NCBI GenBank assembly: GCA_016703965.1
Contig: JADJBB010000025.1
Coordinates: 372,001-436,000, forward strand
Direction: 5' to 3'
Source of the DNA: Acidobacteriota bacterium
GTDB lineage: Bacteria; Acidobacteriota; Blastocatellia; Pyrinomonadales; Pyrinomonadaceae
DNA length: 64,000 bases
The notes beneath the pieces are model-generated. The model searched no databases. It saw nothing but the letters and a program-made list of their open reading frames with translations, and was not told where the DNA came from. This document shows positions 52,229 to 60,375 of this stretch, one piece after another (position 1 is the stretch's first letter; every line of letters starts with the position of its first letter). A program made the position numbers and the translations under genes.

Positions 52229-53149
52229 ATGGAAAGTAAACGCAGGCCGTTCTGGCTGCCAGCATCGAACTATTATGTGCTATCGGTAGCAATATCGATC
52301 GCATTTTTCTTCGTCGTCTGGGGCATCTTACATGACGGCGGTGAAGAAACTCCGTGGATCACAGCGGGGATCAGCTCATGCATTTTGGTCTGCGGAGCGG
52401 TTATTTTGCGCGAAGTGATACTTCGGCGAGCCCGCAACCGCTTACTCATGCAGCAGCGGATGATGGAAAATCGGGTCAAGTCTGCTCAACTGCGGTCGCA
52501 AATAAACGAGCCGCGGCATTCAAATAAAATTACGCTTGAGCGTAATGCCGTTCTACTCAACGAGATCCGTCAGAAGTCCGAGGCCGCAAAACTGCTGAGC
52601 AGATTTTCGTCGAGTCACCGCGAAGTGTTTGAGATGTGCGGGGAATATATCTCATTGAATGAAAATGAACTGAAGACGGTCAACCCCAATTCGCCTCGTC
52701 TTGCCCCTTTGCTAAAAGGCCGTTCGGCTGTTGCAGAATATCACCGCTATCATCTGCTGAAGTGGGCAGAGATCGAGGCCCGAACGCTTTCTGCCGAAGC
52801 CCAAAATCGTTCTCGCACGGCAGACAAAGTTGAGGCGGCACAGAACGCCCTCGGAGTGATCGATACCGCGCTGCAATACTATCCGCTAGAAAAAAGCCTG
52901 ATTGAATCTCGCGAGGTTCTACAGGAGATGATCGTGTCCATCAAGGTTTCGAACTGGATCGAAAGGGCAGAACGGGCGGCCTTTAAGGGCGATACCCAAA
53001 AAGCGAAGAGCCTTTACCGCGACGCGCTTTTCTATCTGGGCCGCGATAATATCGAAAATGCGTGGCGTGAGGAGATAGCGATCCGTATCGACCGGGAGAT
53101 CGAGAACCTTAATCAGGTGGAAAACAACGGGGCTGACTTGGGCAAATAA
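52229..53149 (+). CDS. membrane-anchored helical protein
   Basis: A 306-aa protein with two N-terminal membrane helices (VLSVAISIAFFFVVWGILH and WITAGISSCILVCGAVILREV), then a long charged helical/coiled-coil region (LRRARNRLLMQQRMMENRVK, KSEAAKLLSRF) and a TPR-like C-terminus (RAAFKGDTQKAKSLYRDALF). It has no catalytic motif. It opens a five-gene plus-strand run ending with a secreted matrixin and could anchor or organise that system. I recognise no named family. Confidence 0.65.
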   Translation: MESKRRPFWLPASNYYVLSVAISIAFFFVVWGILHDGGEETPWITAGISSCILVCGAVILREVILRRARNRLLMQQRMMENRVKSAQLRSQINEPRHSNKITLERNAVLLNEIRQKSEAAKLLSRFSSSHREVFEMCGEYISLNENELKTVNPNSPRLAPLLKGRSAVAEYHRYHLLKWAEIEARTLSAEAQNRSRTADKVEAAQNALGVIDTALQYYPLEKSLIESREVLQEMIVSIKVSNWIERAERAAFKGDTQKAKSLYRDALFYLGRDNIENAWREEIAIRIDREIENLNQVENNGADLGK

Positions 53150-53176
53150 TCCGTGGGTTGGTAATATAGGGAAATA

Positions 53177-53380
53177 ATGATTTCCCAACGTTGTCCTAAA
53201 TGCAATAGCAGCCGCATCAGACGAGGTTACCGCCCGACGTCGATATTCTCCAAGATATTTTTTCGATACAATCTTTTGTGTGACGGGTGTAATTGGGAGT
53301 TTAAGGGGTTCGCGGTTCCGGGAACGGTCGACTCCAAATCCAGCCATAAAAAGAAACGCTCTGCAGACAAAAACGGTTGA
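53177..53380 (+). CDS. small zinc-ribbon protein
   Basis: A 67-aa protein with CPKC near residue 6 and CDGC near residue 35, a classical zinc-ribbon spacing, followed by a lysine-rich tail. It lies 27 bp after the membrane protein gene and 55 bp before the polysaccharide-export gene. The function is unknown; it may be cytoplasmic since no signal peptide is present. Confidence 0.6.
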   Translation: MISQRCPKCNSSRIRRGYRPTSIFSKIFFRYNLLCDGCNWEFKGFAVPGTVDSKSSHKKKRSADKNG

Positions 53381-53435
53381 TCCGCATACGGATTTTAACT
53401 TCTCTCGTTCGCCTGGCCAATGATCTGAAAATCAA

Positions 53436-54449
53436 GTGAAGTATTACCTGATAATCTTGTTCATTTTCTCGTGCCTTGTTCTCTCGAGGGCTATTCAGAC
53501 CGTCAATTCTCAACAGGAGGCTGCGGTGCCGGCGGCAATCCCTTTTTATCAGGATGACGAACTCGTTCATTTTGGCGATGTCATTGACGTCGATGTGGTC
53601 GGCGGTTTTGAATTTGATTGGCGCGGAACGTTGACGCCCGAAGGGTTTTTGGACGGGATCGATGGCCTTTCCGAACCGGTCTACGGACTTTGTCGCTCAG
53701 AGGGCCAGATCGCTGCCGACATCGCAAAGATCCTTGGTCGGACACTGAGAGATCCGAAGGTGATCGTAAGAATACTGGATCGATCTAATCGAGCGGTCGT
53801 CCGGCTAGACGGGGCAGTGCGAACGGCCACGCGATTTCAAATAAAACGCCCGGTTCATCTACGAGAACTGATCGTCATGGCGGGCGGGATCATCGACGGA
53901 GCGTCAGGCGATATCAGTATTTTCCGTCCTAAAGACTTAAGCTGCCGGCCAAGTATGGTTGCGGCAGCAGGGACTTTGCAGCAGCCGGCCCCAACCCAGG
54001 ACAACGCATCCATGGTCACGAACATCAAAATCGTTGATCTATTAGGCGGCAAGCCAGATGCAGATCCTCAGATACTCAGCGGGGATATTATCACTGTAAA
54101 CAGAGCCTTGCCGATCTACGTTATCGGGGCAGTAGTAAATCCGAGACCGGTATTTTCTCGTGAAAAGATGAATTTGAACAGGTTGATAGCCACGGCCGGT
54201 GGATTGTCGAAAGATGCTGACGCAAGCCGGGTGATGATCTTTCGCCGGGATGGACTCGAGGTAAGATCGATAGAGGCAGATCTAACGAAAATAAAGAACG
54301 GTAAATCAGAGGATGCAGTTTTGCTGCCTTTTGATATAATAGAGGTCGCTTCCAAGGGGGGCAGTAAGAGAAAGTACCCTCCCGTGGTTGCTAACGAACA
54401 GAACGCTGATCGTTCAAAGCAAGAAATGCCGTTGCGGATCGTCGATTAA
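53436..54449 (+). CDS. polysaccharide export protein (Wza-like, SLBB domains)
   Basis: A 337-aa exported protein with a GTG start and signal peptide (YYLIILFIFSCLVLSRAIQ). A Poly_export domain (about 45-120: FGDVIDVDVVGGFEFDWRGTL, IAADIAKILGRTLRDPKVIVRIL) is followed by two SLBB-like domains (VRLDGAVRTATRFQIKRPVH and IYVIGAVVNPRPVFSREKMN). Wza-type proteins form the outer-membrane pore for exopolysaccharide. No Wzc kinase, flippase or glycosyltransferase is adjacent, so its transport partners lie elsewhere. Confidence 0.9.
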   Translation: MKYYLIILFIFSCLVLSRAIQTVNSQQEAAVPAAIPFYQDDELVHFGDVIDVDVVGGFEFDWRGTLTPEGFLDGIDGLSEPVYGLCRSEGQIAADIAKILGRTLRDPKVIVRILDRSNRAVVRLDGAVRTATRFQIKRPVHLRELIVMAGGIIDGASGDISIFRPKDLSCRPSMVAAAGTLQQPAPTQDNASMVTNIKIVDLLGGKPDADPQILSGDIITVNRALPIYVIGAVVNPRPVFSREKMNLNRLIATAGGLSKDADASRVMIFRRDGLEVRSIEADLTKIKNGKSEDAVLLPFDIIEVASKGGSKRKYPPVVANEQNADRSKQEMPLRIVD

Positions 54450-54496
54450 TGATCTTTCAGGGTTATGTTTCTTGAATAAGTTAGAGAGATAAATAG

Positions 54497-54712
54497 ATGG
54501 CAAAAAATAGTAAGATCGGCCGACGAGCATCGGCATTGTTGTGGTTGCTGGGTGTTTCAGTCGTGATCGGGATATTGATCGCGTACGAACAGATCTCGAT
54601 CCTTTATGTGCTCGCAACGTTCTCGATCGTCGCATTACTTTTGATCGTTGGGTTTGCGGATCTTGAAAAGGTCAGCCGCGCCGATGACAAGAATGCCGGC
54701 TCTGGAGTATAG
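54497..54712 (+). CDS. small two-helix membrane protein
   Basis: A 71-aa protein with two hydrophobic segments (ALLWLLGVSVVIGILIAY and ILYVLATFSIVALLLIVGFA) and a short charged tail. It lies between the export protein and the matrixin gene, 8 bp from the latter, and is probably cotranscribed. Its role is unknown. Confidence 0.7.
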   Translation: MAKNSKIGRRASALLWLLGVSVVIGILIAYEQISILYVLATFSIVALLLIVGFADLEKVSRADDKNAGSGV

Positions 54713-54720
54713 TCCCTGTC

Positions 54721-56004
54721 ATGAGAACCTTTCGTTCCATCGCCAATACTGCCTTGCTGGTTGCTGCGGTCGCCACAACTGCATTTGGCAGCTATATGCC
54801 GGCGATCGCCGGTAAGGCCGAGCCCCAAGGGTTACGGTGGAAAGATAGGGTCATTAAGATCGCGGTTTCAAATTCAGTTGTCGATCAGAACACTAATATT
54901 AAGACGGACAGCGACGTGATCGGAGCGATCAGGCGAAGCCTTGCGGCCTGGGAGAGAGTCTCGGACGTCCGCATTGAATTTGAGCTGTCGGACCGTTTGA
55001 ACGTCAGCCCTTCGGGAGCCAATGGTGATGGCGTTAGTTTGATCACGATCGCTCAGACTCCAGAGAACCTCCTTCTTTTTTCTAAGGATCCGCAAGCTGA
55101 GTCTGCCAAAACCCGGGTCTTTTACAATCGGCGTAATTTTATTACCGAAGCTGACATCGTTCTCAATCCTTTCCAGCAGTTTTCGACGGATGGCACGTTT
55201 GGGACATTTGATCTGGAATCGACGTTGACCCATGAGATCGGCCACCTGCTCGGACTTCGCCATTCCGCTGTTCTCGGGGCCACGATGTCCGGATCGCTCC
55301 CCAAGAACGGTACCTTCGGGCTTGCAGACCTTTCGGCCCGCTCATTGGCGGAATCAGACATCGCTGCTATACGCGAACTATATGGCGCCGGAGCTGAGAC
55401 CGATGGTTGCTGTGCCGCTTTCGTCGGCAAGCTTAATTCGGGTTCGCCAAAGCCGGCTAAAGGCGTGACCGTTTGGGCTGAAGAGACCGGTACAGGGCGG
55501 GTTTCAGCGATCTCAGAGCTCCAGGCAGACGGGAGTTTTAGGCTTGGCGGGCTTCCGGCCGGAACCTACTCGGTTTTTTGGCAGAAGGAGGACGATCTAT
55601 CGCCTTCTCCGCTGAGTGTACTTGGAACATATAGGGTTGCGAAAGACGAAACTCGTTCTGTGAACGAACGAATAAACTTTACTAGATCTGAGCTTGGCGT
55701 GAATTTCGTTGGTATTAACGGCCAACTCTCGGACACTGCGGTATCATTGACCAGCGGCCGGGAGTATACGATATTCCTTGGCGGCAAGAACCTTGATCAC
55801 CGAAAGCTTGAGATCGAATTCAATTCTCCCTACATCACGCTCTCGCCAAATACGATCGCCCCGCAGGACTTCGGTACGGGTATTTCTGTGGTGAGCCTTG
55901 TCGTTAAGGTCCATGAAGATACTCCCGCAGGGGTTTACAGCATCTTTGTCACGGGCGAGGATGGTGCCATCCACTCTTTGATCGGTGCTCTTAACATACA
56001 GTAG
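54721..56004 (+). CDS. secreted matrixin (M10A) metalloprotease
   Basis: A 427-aa exported protease: signal peptide (IANTALLVAAVATTAFGSY), catalytic domain (about 40-225) with the zinc motif THEIGHLLGLRHS (His171, Glu172, His175, His181), and the Met-turn in LGATMSGSLP. A carboxypeptidase-regulatory-like/Ig region (about 235-310, GKLNSGSPKPAKGVTVWAEE) and a further beta domain follow. It would cleave proteins outside the cell. It is the last gene of the five-gene run, ahead of two terminator-like hairpins. Confidence 0.92.
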   Translation: MRTFRSIANTALLVAAVATTAFGSYMPAIAGKAEPQGLRWKDRVIKIAVSNSVVDQNTNIKTDSDVIGAIRRSLAAWERVSDVRIEFELSDRLNVSPSGANGDGVSLITIAQTPENLLLFSKDPQAESAKTRVFYNRRNFITEADIVLNPFQQFSTDGTFGTFDLESTLTHEIGHLLGLRHSAVLGATMSGSLPKNGTFGLADLSARSLAESDIAAIRELYGAGAETDGCCAAFVGKLNSGSPKPAKGVTVWAEETGTGRVSAISELQADGSFRLGGLPAGTYSVFWQKEDDLSPSPLSVLGTYRVAKDETRSVNERINFTRSELGVNFVGINGQLSDTAVSLTSGREYTIFLGGKNLDHRKLEIEFNSPYITLSPNTIAPQDFGTGISVVSLVVKVHEDTPAGVYSIFVTGEDGAIHSLIGALNIQ

Positions 56005-56016
56005 AAAGAATTACTT

Positions 56017-56051
56017 AGCGTTGAAAGTTTTTTTAGTATAACAACGCTTTT
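56017..56051 (+). terminator. terminator of the matrixin operon
   Basis: AGCGTTG at 56017-56023 pairs with CAACGCT at 56042-56048 across an 18-nt U-rich loop and is followed by T's, 13 bp after the matrixin stop. Confidence 0.65.
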
Positions 56052-56089
56052 GGGTTGCGTTTTTTTAAAACCTGTGGATAATTGTGTTG

Positions 56090-56155
56090 TTCACCTCCCG
56101 GTGAACATCCGGTCACTCAGGTGACCCGGGGCGACGGTGTGGGAGACGTCGCCCC
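56090..56155 (+). other. three consecutive hairpins, possible small RNA
   Basis: TTCACC/GGTGAA (56090-56105), GGTCAC/GTGACC (56111-56126) and GGGGCGACG/CGTCGCCCC (56128-56155) follow each other with 1-5 nt gaps; the last is followed by a T-rich stretch. No protein frame fits. They could be a structured small RNA transcribed from a weak promoter near 56055 or a multi-part terminator. Confidence 0.4.
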
Positions 56156-56212
56156 ACTTAATTTTTAAATATCGATTCCAGGTTGTGCACCTGTTTAGTT
56201 TCGAGTTTGACA

Positions 56213-56247
56213 AAAACCGCAGGTGCGATCCGCACGGCGGTTTTCGA
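56213..56247. terminator. strong bidirectional terminator
   Basis: AAAACCGC at 56213-56220 and GCGGTTTT at 56237-56244 enclose a second stem GTGCG/CGCAC. U-runs leave in both directions. It lies 30 bp after the zinc-ribbon gene stop on the minus strand and also ends any plus-strand transcript from the hairpin region. Confidence 0.8.
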
Positions 56248-56276
56248 TTTTGTAAATGGAAGAATAGCGGGAAGTG

Positions 56277-56663
56277 TTAGTTGTGTCCGTTGGCTGCAGT
56301 TAACATATCTCCGCTCATCGCGGCGAAGCAGTCACGGCAATATACCGGCCGGCCCTGGCAGGGATAGAAGGGGACGGTTGTCACGACCGAACATTTCGCA
56401 CATTCGGCTCTAACCTCAATTCGCTGCCGCTTTCCCGTGGTTCGAGCAAGCTCTATGGCTTCGAGGCGGCGGTTCTTGGCCTTCTTACATTCTTTGCAGC
56501 GTTTGGGGGGATTTTGAAGTTGCTTATCTTTGAAAAATATCTGCTCGCCGACGGTCCAAACAAATTCTTGTGCACAATCGATGCAGAGGATATTGGTGTC
56601 CTCGAACTCACTGGCCGCACTGGATGAGGGCGTCACGGTTTCGGCGTAATTATTGGTGGTCAT
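56277..56663 (-). CDS. zinc-ribbon domain protein
   Basis: A protein of about 128 aa from the ATG at 56663, chosen for the GGAGGG ribosome site 8 bp upstream. It has four CxxC pairs: NILCIDCAQEFVW, RCKECKKAKNRR, AECAKCSVVTTVPF and RPVYCRDCFAA. The first half matches zinc-ribbon-domain proteins of the type with CIDCxxxFxW; the second (PFYPCQGRPVYCRDCF) is a common partner. It is cytoplasmic, probably nucleic-acid or protein binding. It is divergent from purD. Confidence 0.75.
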   Translation of the reverse strand: MTTNNYAETVTPSSSAASEFEDTNILCIDCAQEFVWTVGEQIFFKDKQLQNPPKRCKECKKAKNRRLEAIELARTTGKRQRIEVRAECAKCSVVTTVPFYPCQGRPVYCRDCFAAMSGDMLTAANGHN

Positions 56664-56845
56664 ACCCAAACCCTCCGTTTCAATTGGTGCGTATGTCGGC
56701 ATGCGAGGACCTGTGATCGAAGTTATCTGTTAAAGCTGACCGAAGCGAAATTCGAGTCAAAATACCCGAATGTCCTGACATTACAACTATCGGATTTTCG
56801 TGTCAAGCCGAAATGGTTTTACCATTAACGCAGGGAATTATTGTT

Positions 56846-58138
56846 ATGAATGTTCTGGTAATCGGTTCGGGCGGACGCGAGCACGCGATCTGCCGTAGTT
56901 TCTCCAAAAGTCCGCGTCTTGGCCGTCTTTTTTGCGCCAACGGCAATGCGGGGATTGCATCGGTCGCCGAGTGCGTGCCGATCAAGCCCGACGATATTGC
57001 GGGGCTTACAGCTTTTGCCGAGGGCAATGAGATCGGCCTGACATTTGTGGGCGGCGAGACATCTTTGGCGCTTGGTATCGTCGACGAATTCGAATCGCGC
57101 GGCCTCAAGATCATTGGGCCGAATCGGGCTGCGGCGCAGCTCGAAGCAAGTAAATCATTCGCGAAGGATTTCATGGCCAGGCATGGTGTGCCGACGGCAA
57201 AATTCGTGACGGCTCACTCGCCGGGCTTTGCGATTCTGGAGCTTGAAAGCGGTGATTTTGGAGACGCGGCGACACCGGTCGTGGTCAAGGCAGATGGCTT
57301 GGCTGCCGGCAAAGGCGTGGTGGTTGCCGCGAACCGTGCCGAGGCGGTTGCGGCGATCAACGAGATGGCTACTCTCGTCGGTGACGCCGCGGCTGAGAAG
57401 ATCGTGCTCGAGGAATGCATGTTCGGTAAGGAAGTTTCGCTTTTGATGTTCGTCGACGGCGAGAATTTTGCACTGATGCCGCCAACCCGCGATCACAAAC
57501 GTATCGGCGAGGGCGACACCGGCCCAAACACCGGCGGCATGGGAACCATCACCGACTCGTCGCTGCTTTCTGCCGAAGACCTCCAAACCGTGATCGATAC
57601 GATCATTCGTCCTACGCTTCACGGCTGCGTTCGCGAAGGTTTTCGTTTTCGCGGGATCCTTTTCCTTGGCTTGATGATGACCGCGGCGGGCCCGAGGCTG
57701 CTCGAGTACAATGTCCGCTTCGGCGATCCAGAGACGCAGGCGATCCTTGTCAGGCTTGAAAGCGATCTGATAGATATCTGTGAGGCAATGCTCGCCGGGG
57801 ACGAATCTGCATCGCAGACTTTTCGTGAGATCAAATGGAAGAGCGGAAGTTCCGCATGCGTCGTACTCGCCGCCGCTAACTATCCTGCCAAGCCCAAAAC
57901 CGGCGATGCAATCCGGGGGCTCGAAAAAGCCGCGTCTGTCCCAGACGCTGAGATCTTTCACGCAGGCACGGCGCTATCAGGACCTCCTGTGGGTGGGGAA
58001 CTTGTGACTGCCGGTGGCCGCGTCCTCGGGGTTACGGCGACCGGAGACGATCTGGCGTCCGCACTCGACAAGGTTTACAAAGCTGTTGCCGAGATATCGT
58101 TCGACGGGATGCAGTTCCGTCGGGACATCGGCAAATGA
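56846..58138 (+). CDS. purD: phosphoribosylamine--glycine ligase (GAR synthetase)
   Basis: About 430 aa from the ATG at 56846, where the conserved N-terminus begins (MNVLVIGSGGREHAICRSFS). This ATP-grasp enzyme joins phosphoribosylamine and glycine in purine synthesis. Motifs are GGETSLALGIVDEF, SKSFAKDFMARHGVPTA, VVVKADGLAAGKGVVVA, DHKRIGEGDTGPNTGGMGTI and EYNVRFGDPETQAILVRL. The length is normal for bacterial PurD. No purH or purN lies adjacent. It ends in a terminator shared with the next, convergent gene. Confidence 0.97.
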   Translation: MNVLVIGSGGREHAICRSFSKSPRLGRLFCANGNAGIASVAECVPIKPDDIAGLTAFAEGNEIGLTFVGGETSLALGIVDEFESRGLKIIGPNRAAAQLEASKSFAKDFMARHGVPTAKFVTAHSPGFAILELESGDFGDAATPVVVKADGLAAGKGVVVAANRAEAVAAINEMATLVGDAAAEKIVLEECMFGKEVSLLMFVDGENFALMPPTRDHKRIGEGDTGPNTGGMGTITDSSLLSAEDLQTVIDTIIRPTLHGCVREGFRFRGILFLGLMMTAAGPRLLEYNVRFGDPETQAILVRLESDLIDICEAMLAGDESASQTFREIKWKSGSSACVVLAAANYPAKPKTGDAIRGLEKAASVPDAEIFHAGTALSGPPVGGELVTAGGRVLGVTATGDDLASALDKVYKAVAEISFDGMQFRRDIGK

Positions 58139-58172
58139 GCATCTCCATCGATCTTTAAGAAAAAAATCAAAA

Positions 58173-58222
58173 AGCCAAGAACTCGCGCATTTTCGTGATG
58201 CGTGAATTCTTGGCTGAATTTT
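58173..58222. terminator. bidirectional terminator after purD
   Basis: AGCCAAGAA at 58173-58181 pairs with TTCTTGGCT at 58207-58215, with an inner partly paired CGCGCAT/ATGCGTG, and T's follow. A run of A's before it serves the convergent minus-strand gene. Confidence 0.85.
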
Positions 58223-58242
58223 TTTGTAGAAACAACCGAGAG

Positions 58243-58680
58243 CTAGGGTTTCTTTCCCGTGTAAGGGATAGAACCAAGGCCGCTAAGGTTCATGTCGCCG
58301 GTAATTTTGCCGTCCTTTACCTTACCTGACATTGTGCCTTCGATCATTTGCCCCATGGCGTTTACCACGATCGTCGAGGTAAACGAATCGCCATCCACCT
58401 TAATGCTGCCGAGCGGAGCCTCGCCGAGTTCGGTCGTGACGGAGCCTTTATAGCCTTCGGTCGTCTTTTCGATCTTCAGAACGCCGGCATAATCCTGGCC
58501 TGGAGCGGAAATAACAACGTCCCACTTGCTCAGGACCGGGCTTTCAGCTTTTTTGTCGTCGGATTTCTTTGGCTCTTCTGCCTTTGGTTTCGGAGCCTCC
58601 GTTCCGGGTTGGGCAGAAGCGGTGGTGATCGATAATGTTGAAATAAAGATCGCGGCAAAAATGAACAGTAATCTTTTCAT
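58243..58680 (-). CDS. small secreted protein of unknown function
   Basis: About 145 aa from the ATG at 58680, with AGGAGAA just upstream. A signal peptide (RLLFIFAAIFISTLSITTAS) is followed by a Lys/Glu/Pro-rich linker (APKPKAEEPKKSDDKKAE), then a beta-sheet domain (WDVVISAPGQDYAGVLKIEK, GYKGSVTTELGEAPLG, IEGTMSGKVKDGKITGDMNL). The repeats of short strands resemble a lipocalin/calycin-like fold. I cannot name a family. Confidence 0.7.
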   Translation of the reverse strand: MKRLLFIFAAIFISTLSITTASAQPGTEAPKPKAEEPKKSDDKKAESPVLSKWDVVISAPGQDYAGVLKIEKTTEGYKGSVTTELGEAPLGSIKVDGDSFTSTIVVNAMGQMIEGTMSGKVKDGKITGDMNLSGLGSIPYTGKKP

Positions 58681-58776
58681 AGAATAATTCTCCTTTAGGT
58701 TCTCACAAATATACAATTCTAGTAGTCGGTTGACAACTTTTTCTTACGCTAAGAGTCGTAAATCTATCAGAGTTTG

Positions 58777-59700
58777 TTAACGTACAGCATTCGATTTTTT
58801 TACGAACTCGTCGGATTCCTTCGTCAGTCCATTCTTTCGGCAGAAATCGGCGAGCTTCTGGTACCGTTCTGCCTGATCGACATCGGAGAGCCAGCAGACC
58901 TTCGCCGTGCATTCCGGACATGCGTCGATCGGGCGGCTGTCGGTTTCGGCGAGATGGTTGGTGCCGCTCATCAGGCATTCATATTTTTTGCAGTGACGCA
59001 TCGAGAACATATGGCCCGTCTCGTGTGCTGCGATCTTCAACGTACGAATGAGAAAATTTCGGTCGTCCGTGTGGTCGTCCATCCGAGCCAGCGACCAGAC
59101 GCCGACTCGATCCTCAAGGCTCGCCTGACCGAAGACGTAATTCATCGTCTCATTCGGATAAAGGTCATCGACCGTAAACGCGATCAACGCAGACGCATCC
59201 ATCGGCAAAATCGGTTTGAGAATCTCGTTCAGGATAAACGGTGTTTTGATCTGACGCGTCTTGGTCAGCTTGTTCTGACGGATATTTGGATACGAAGTCA
59301 CGAGTGCCTTCTCCGGCATTTTTTCGACCGGAAGGTCATAGAACACCGCCAGATACTCCGCCGTTATATCGACGATCTTTTTCTGTTTTGCATTAAACGT
59401 ACCAAGCGGCAAAACGTAGATCTTCTGCCGCTCCTTAGTCGGCTTAACCGGGTCGGCGTCCAAATACTCCGCAAAAGTCTGCCCCGGCTCATTATGCGTT
59501 GCTAGCCAGTCCGAGTTCGAAGGCTTGCCCATCGGCTTAAAAAAGGGCTCGATCTTCTTAATATTCCCCCGCAACTCCGCCCGCTCCTTCTTCGCCTCGC
59601 GAGCGGCTGACATGTTGGATGCGGGTTTTTCGATGGGTTTGGAGCAGGCGAGGAGAGCGAGCGCCAAAAAAGCGATCGCTGCGAGCCGGGTCAGTACCAC
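58777..59700 (-). CDS. archaemetzincin-like (M54) lipoprotein
   Basis: About 307 aa from a GTG at 59700; an ATG at 59769 would add 23 residues of repeat sequence. The N-terminus is a lipoprotein signal (AAIAFLALALLAC lipobox). The metallopeptidase domain (about 110-275) has HETGHMFSMRHC with the archaemetzincin zinc motif, the downstream Cys-rich CLMSGTNHLAETDSRPIDAC and PEC, matching M54 (AmzA-like). The signal begins within the REP repeat at 59688-59720, so the original promoter and start region were replaced when that unit inserted or moved. It is 35 bp downstream of the RAYT stop. Confidence 0.85.
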   Translation of the reverse strand: MVLTRLAAIAFLALALLACSKPIEKPASNMSAAREAKKERAELRGNIKKIEPFFKPMGKPSNSDWLATHNEPGQTFAEYLDADPVKPTKERQKIYVLPLGTFNAKQKKIVDITAEYLAVFYDLPVEKMPEKALVTSYPNIRQNKLTKTRQIKTPFILNEILKPILPMDASALIAFTVDDLYPNETMNYVFGQASLEDRVGVWSLARMDDHTDDRNFLIRTLKIAAHETGHMFSMRHCKKYECLMSGTNHLAETDSRPIDACPECTAKVCWLSDVDQAERYQKLADFCRKNGLTKESDEFVKKSNAVR

Positions 59701-59720
59701 CTGCGGTAGCGGGTGGGGAT
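59688..59720. repeat. REP repeat, left end of the RAYT unit
   Basis: A 33-bp sequence with the core CCACCTGCGGTAGCGGGTGG at 59697-59716. It is the exact inverse of 60343-60375. It also encodes the first codons of the archaemetzincin reading. Confidence 0.85.
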
Positions 59721-59734
59721 CTCCAACGCGAGGA

Positions 59735-60244
59735 TTATTCAAATTTAGGTAGATTATTGCCCTGTCCATTCAGAACGTAGTTTACCGCGTCAAAAAGATG
59801 CTTTTCGGTCCACAACTTTAGCTGGCTTCCTTTATCAGCCCAAGGCGAACGATCAGAGAGCCAACAACCGGCTTCGCGCATTTCTCTCGTTGCGTTTGCC
59901 TTGAACGCATTCAAAACAATGCCAGATGACTTTCCTGGATTGGCGACGACCGAATGAGCGTGATTCGTTCTTATATTCGTCGTATGCAGATGCCAGCCCC
60001 GCTTCTCACACACGTTTCGTATTGCACGTTCAACGACTGTTCGTCGAAAGCTGTCCAGTTTGACCGGCGGCTGTTTCAATCGATCTTCACTTATCTGTTG
60101 CCAGTGCGGCGTTGCAGGGTGCTTTGGTGATCCGTACTTGTTGTTGTGACGGTCAATCGATCCCCGTTCGTCGCCGTGCAGCCAGGTTCCGTAGCAACGG
60201 AACGTGATGAGAAATGCGATCGGTGTATCGGTGTCGTTCCACAT
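59735..60244 (-). CDS. REP-associated tyrosine transposase (RAYT, Y1-type)
   Basis: A 169-aa HUH single-strand nuclease of the Y1/TnpA_REP group. From the ATG at 60244 the HUH motif is TNHAHSVV (His95, His97) and the probable nucleophile Tyr156 lies in AVNYVLNGQG; LITFRCYGTWLHGDERGS is the family N-terminus. It nicks REP hairpins and is thought to spread them. The start codon lies just inside a REP copy; a longer reading from 60277 is repeat-derived. It is flanked by REPs of the same family as those inside aroC. Confidence 0.9.
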   Translation of the reverse strand: MWNDTDTPIAFLITFRCYGTWLHGDERGSIDRHNNKYGSPKHPATPHWQQISEDRLKQPPVKLDSFRRTVVERAIRNVCEKRGWHLHTTNIRTNHAHSVVANPGKSSGIVLNAFKANATREMREAGCWLSDRSPWADKGSQLKLWTEKHLFDAVNYVLNGQGNNLPKFE

Positions 60245-60245
60245 A

Positions 60246-60276
60246 GTCAGTAACACCTGCGGTAGAGGGTGGGGCA
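60246..60276. repeat. diverged REP copy at the RAYT start
   Basis: GTCAGTAACACCTGCGGTAG followed by AGGGTGGGGCA differs from the end copies at two core positions. It overlaps the 5' end of the RAYT gene. Confidence 0.75.
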
Positions 60277-60342
60277 TTCAAACGTTAACGGTTAAAAATA
60301 CGCGAGTCAAAAATCAGGTGCTTGTCTAAATCCCAACTCTAA

Positions 60343-60375
60343 ATCCCCACCCGCTACCGCAGGTGGTACTGACCC
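60343..60375. repeat. REP repeat, right end of the RAYT unit
   Basis: A 33-bp inverse copy of 59688-59720, with core CCACCCGCTACCGCAGGTGG at 60347-60366. It includes the last codons and stop of the membrane-protein gene at 60354-60704. Confidence 0.85.

Larger units (their letters stand above)
59688..60375. mobile_element. REP-RAYT unit bounded by 33-bp perfect inverted repeats
   Basis: 688 bp with perfect 33-bp inverted ends (59688-59720 and 60343-60375) enclose a RAYT gene and a third, diverged REP copy at 60246-60276. This is the arrangement expected of a REP-associated tyrosine transposase element (IS200/IS605 relative). The end sequences reach into both neighbouring genes. No target duplication could be shown. 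Confidence 0.8.
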
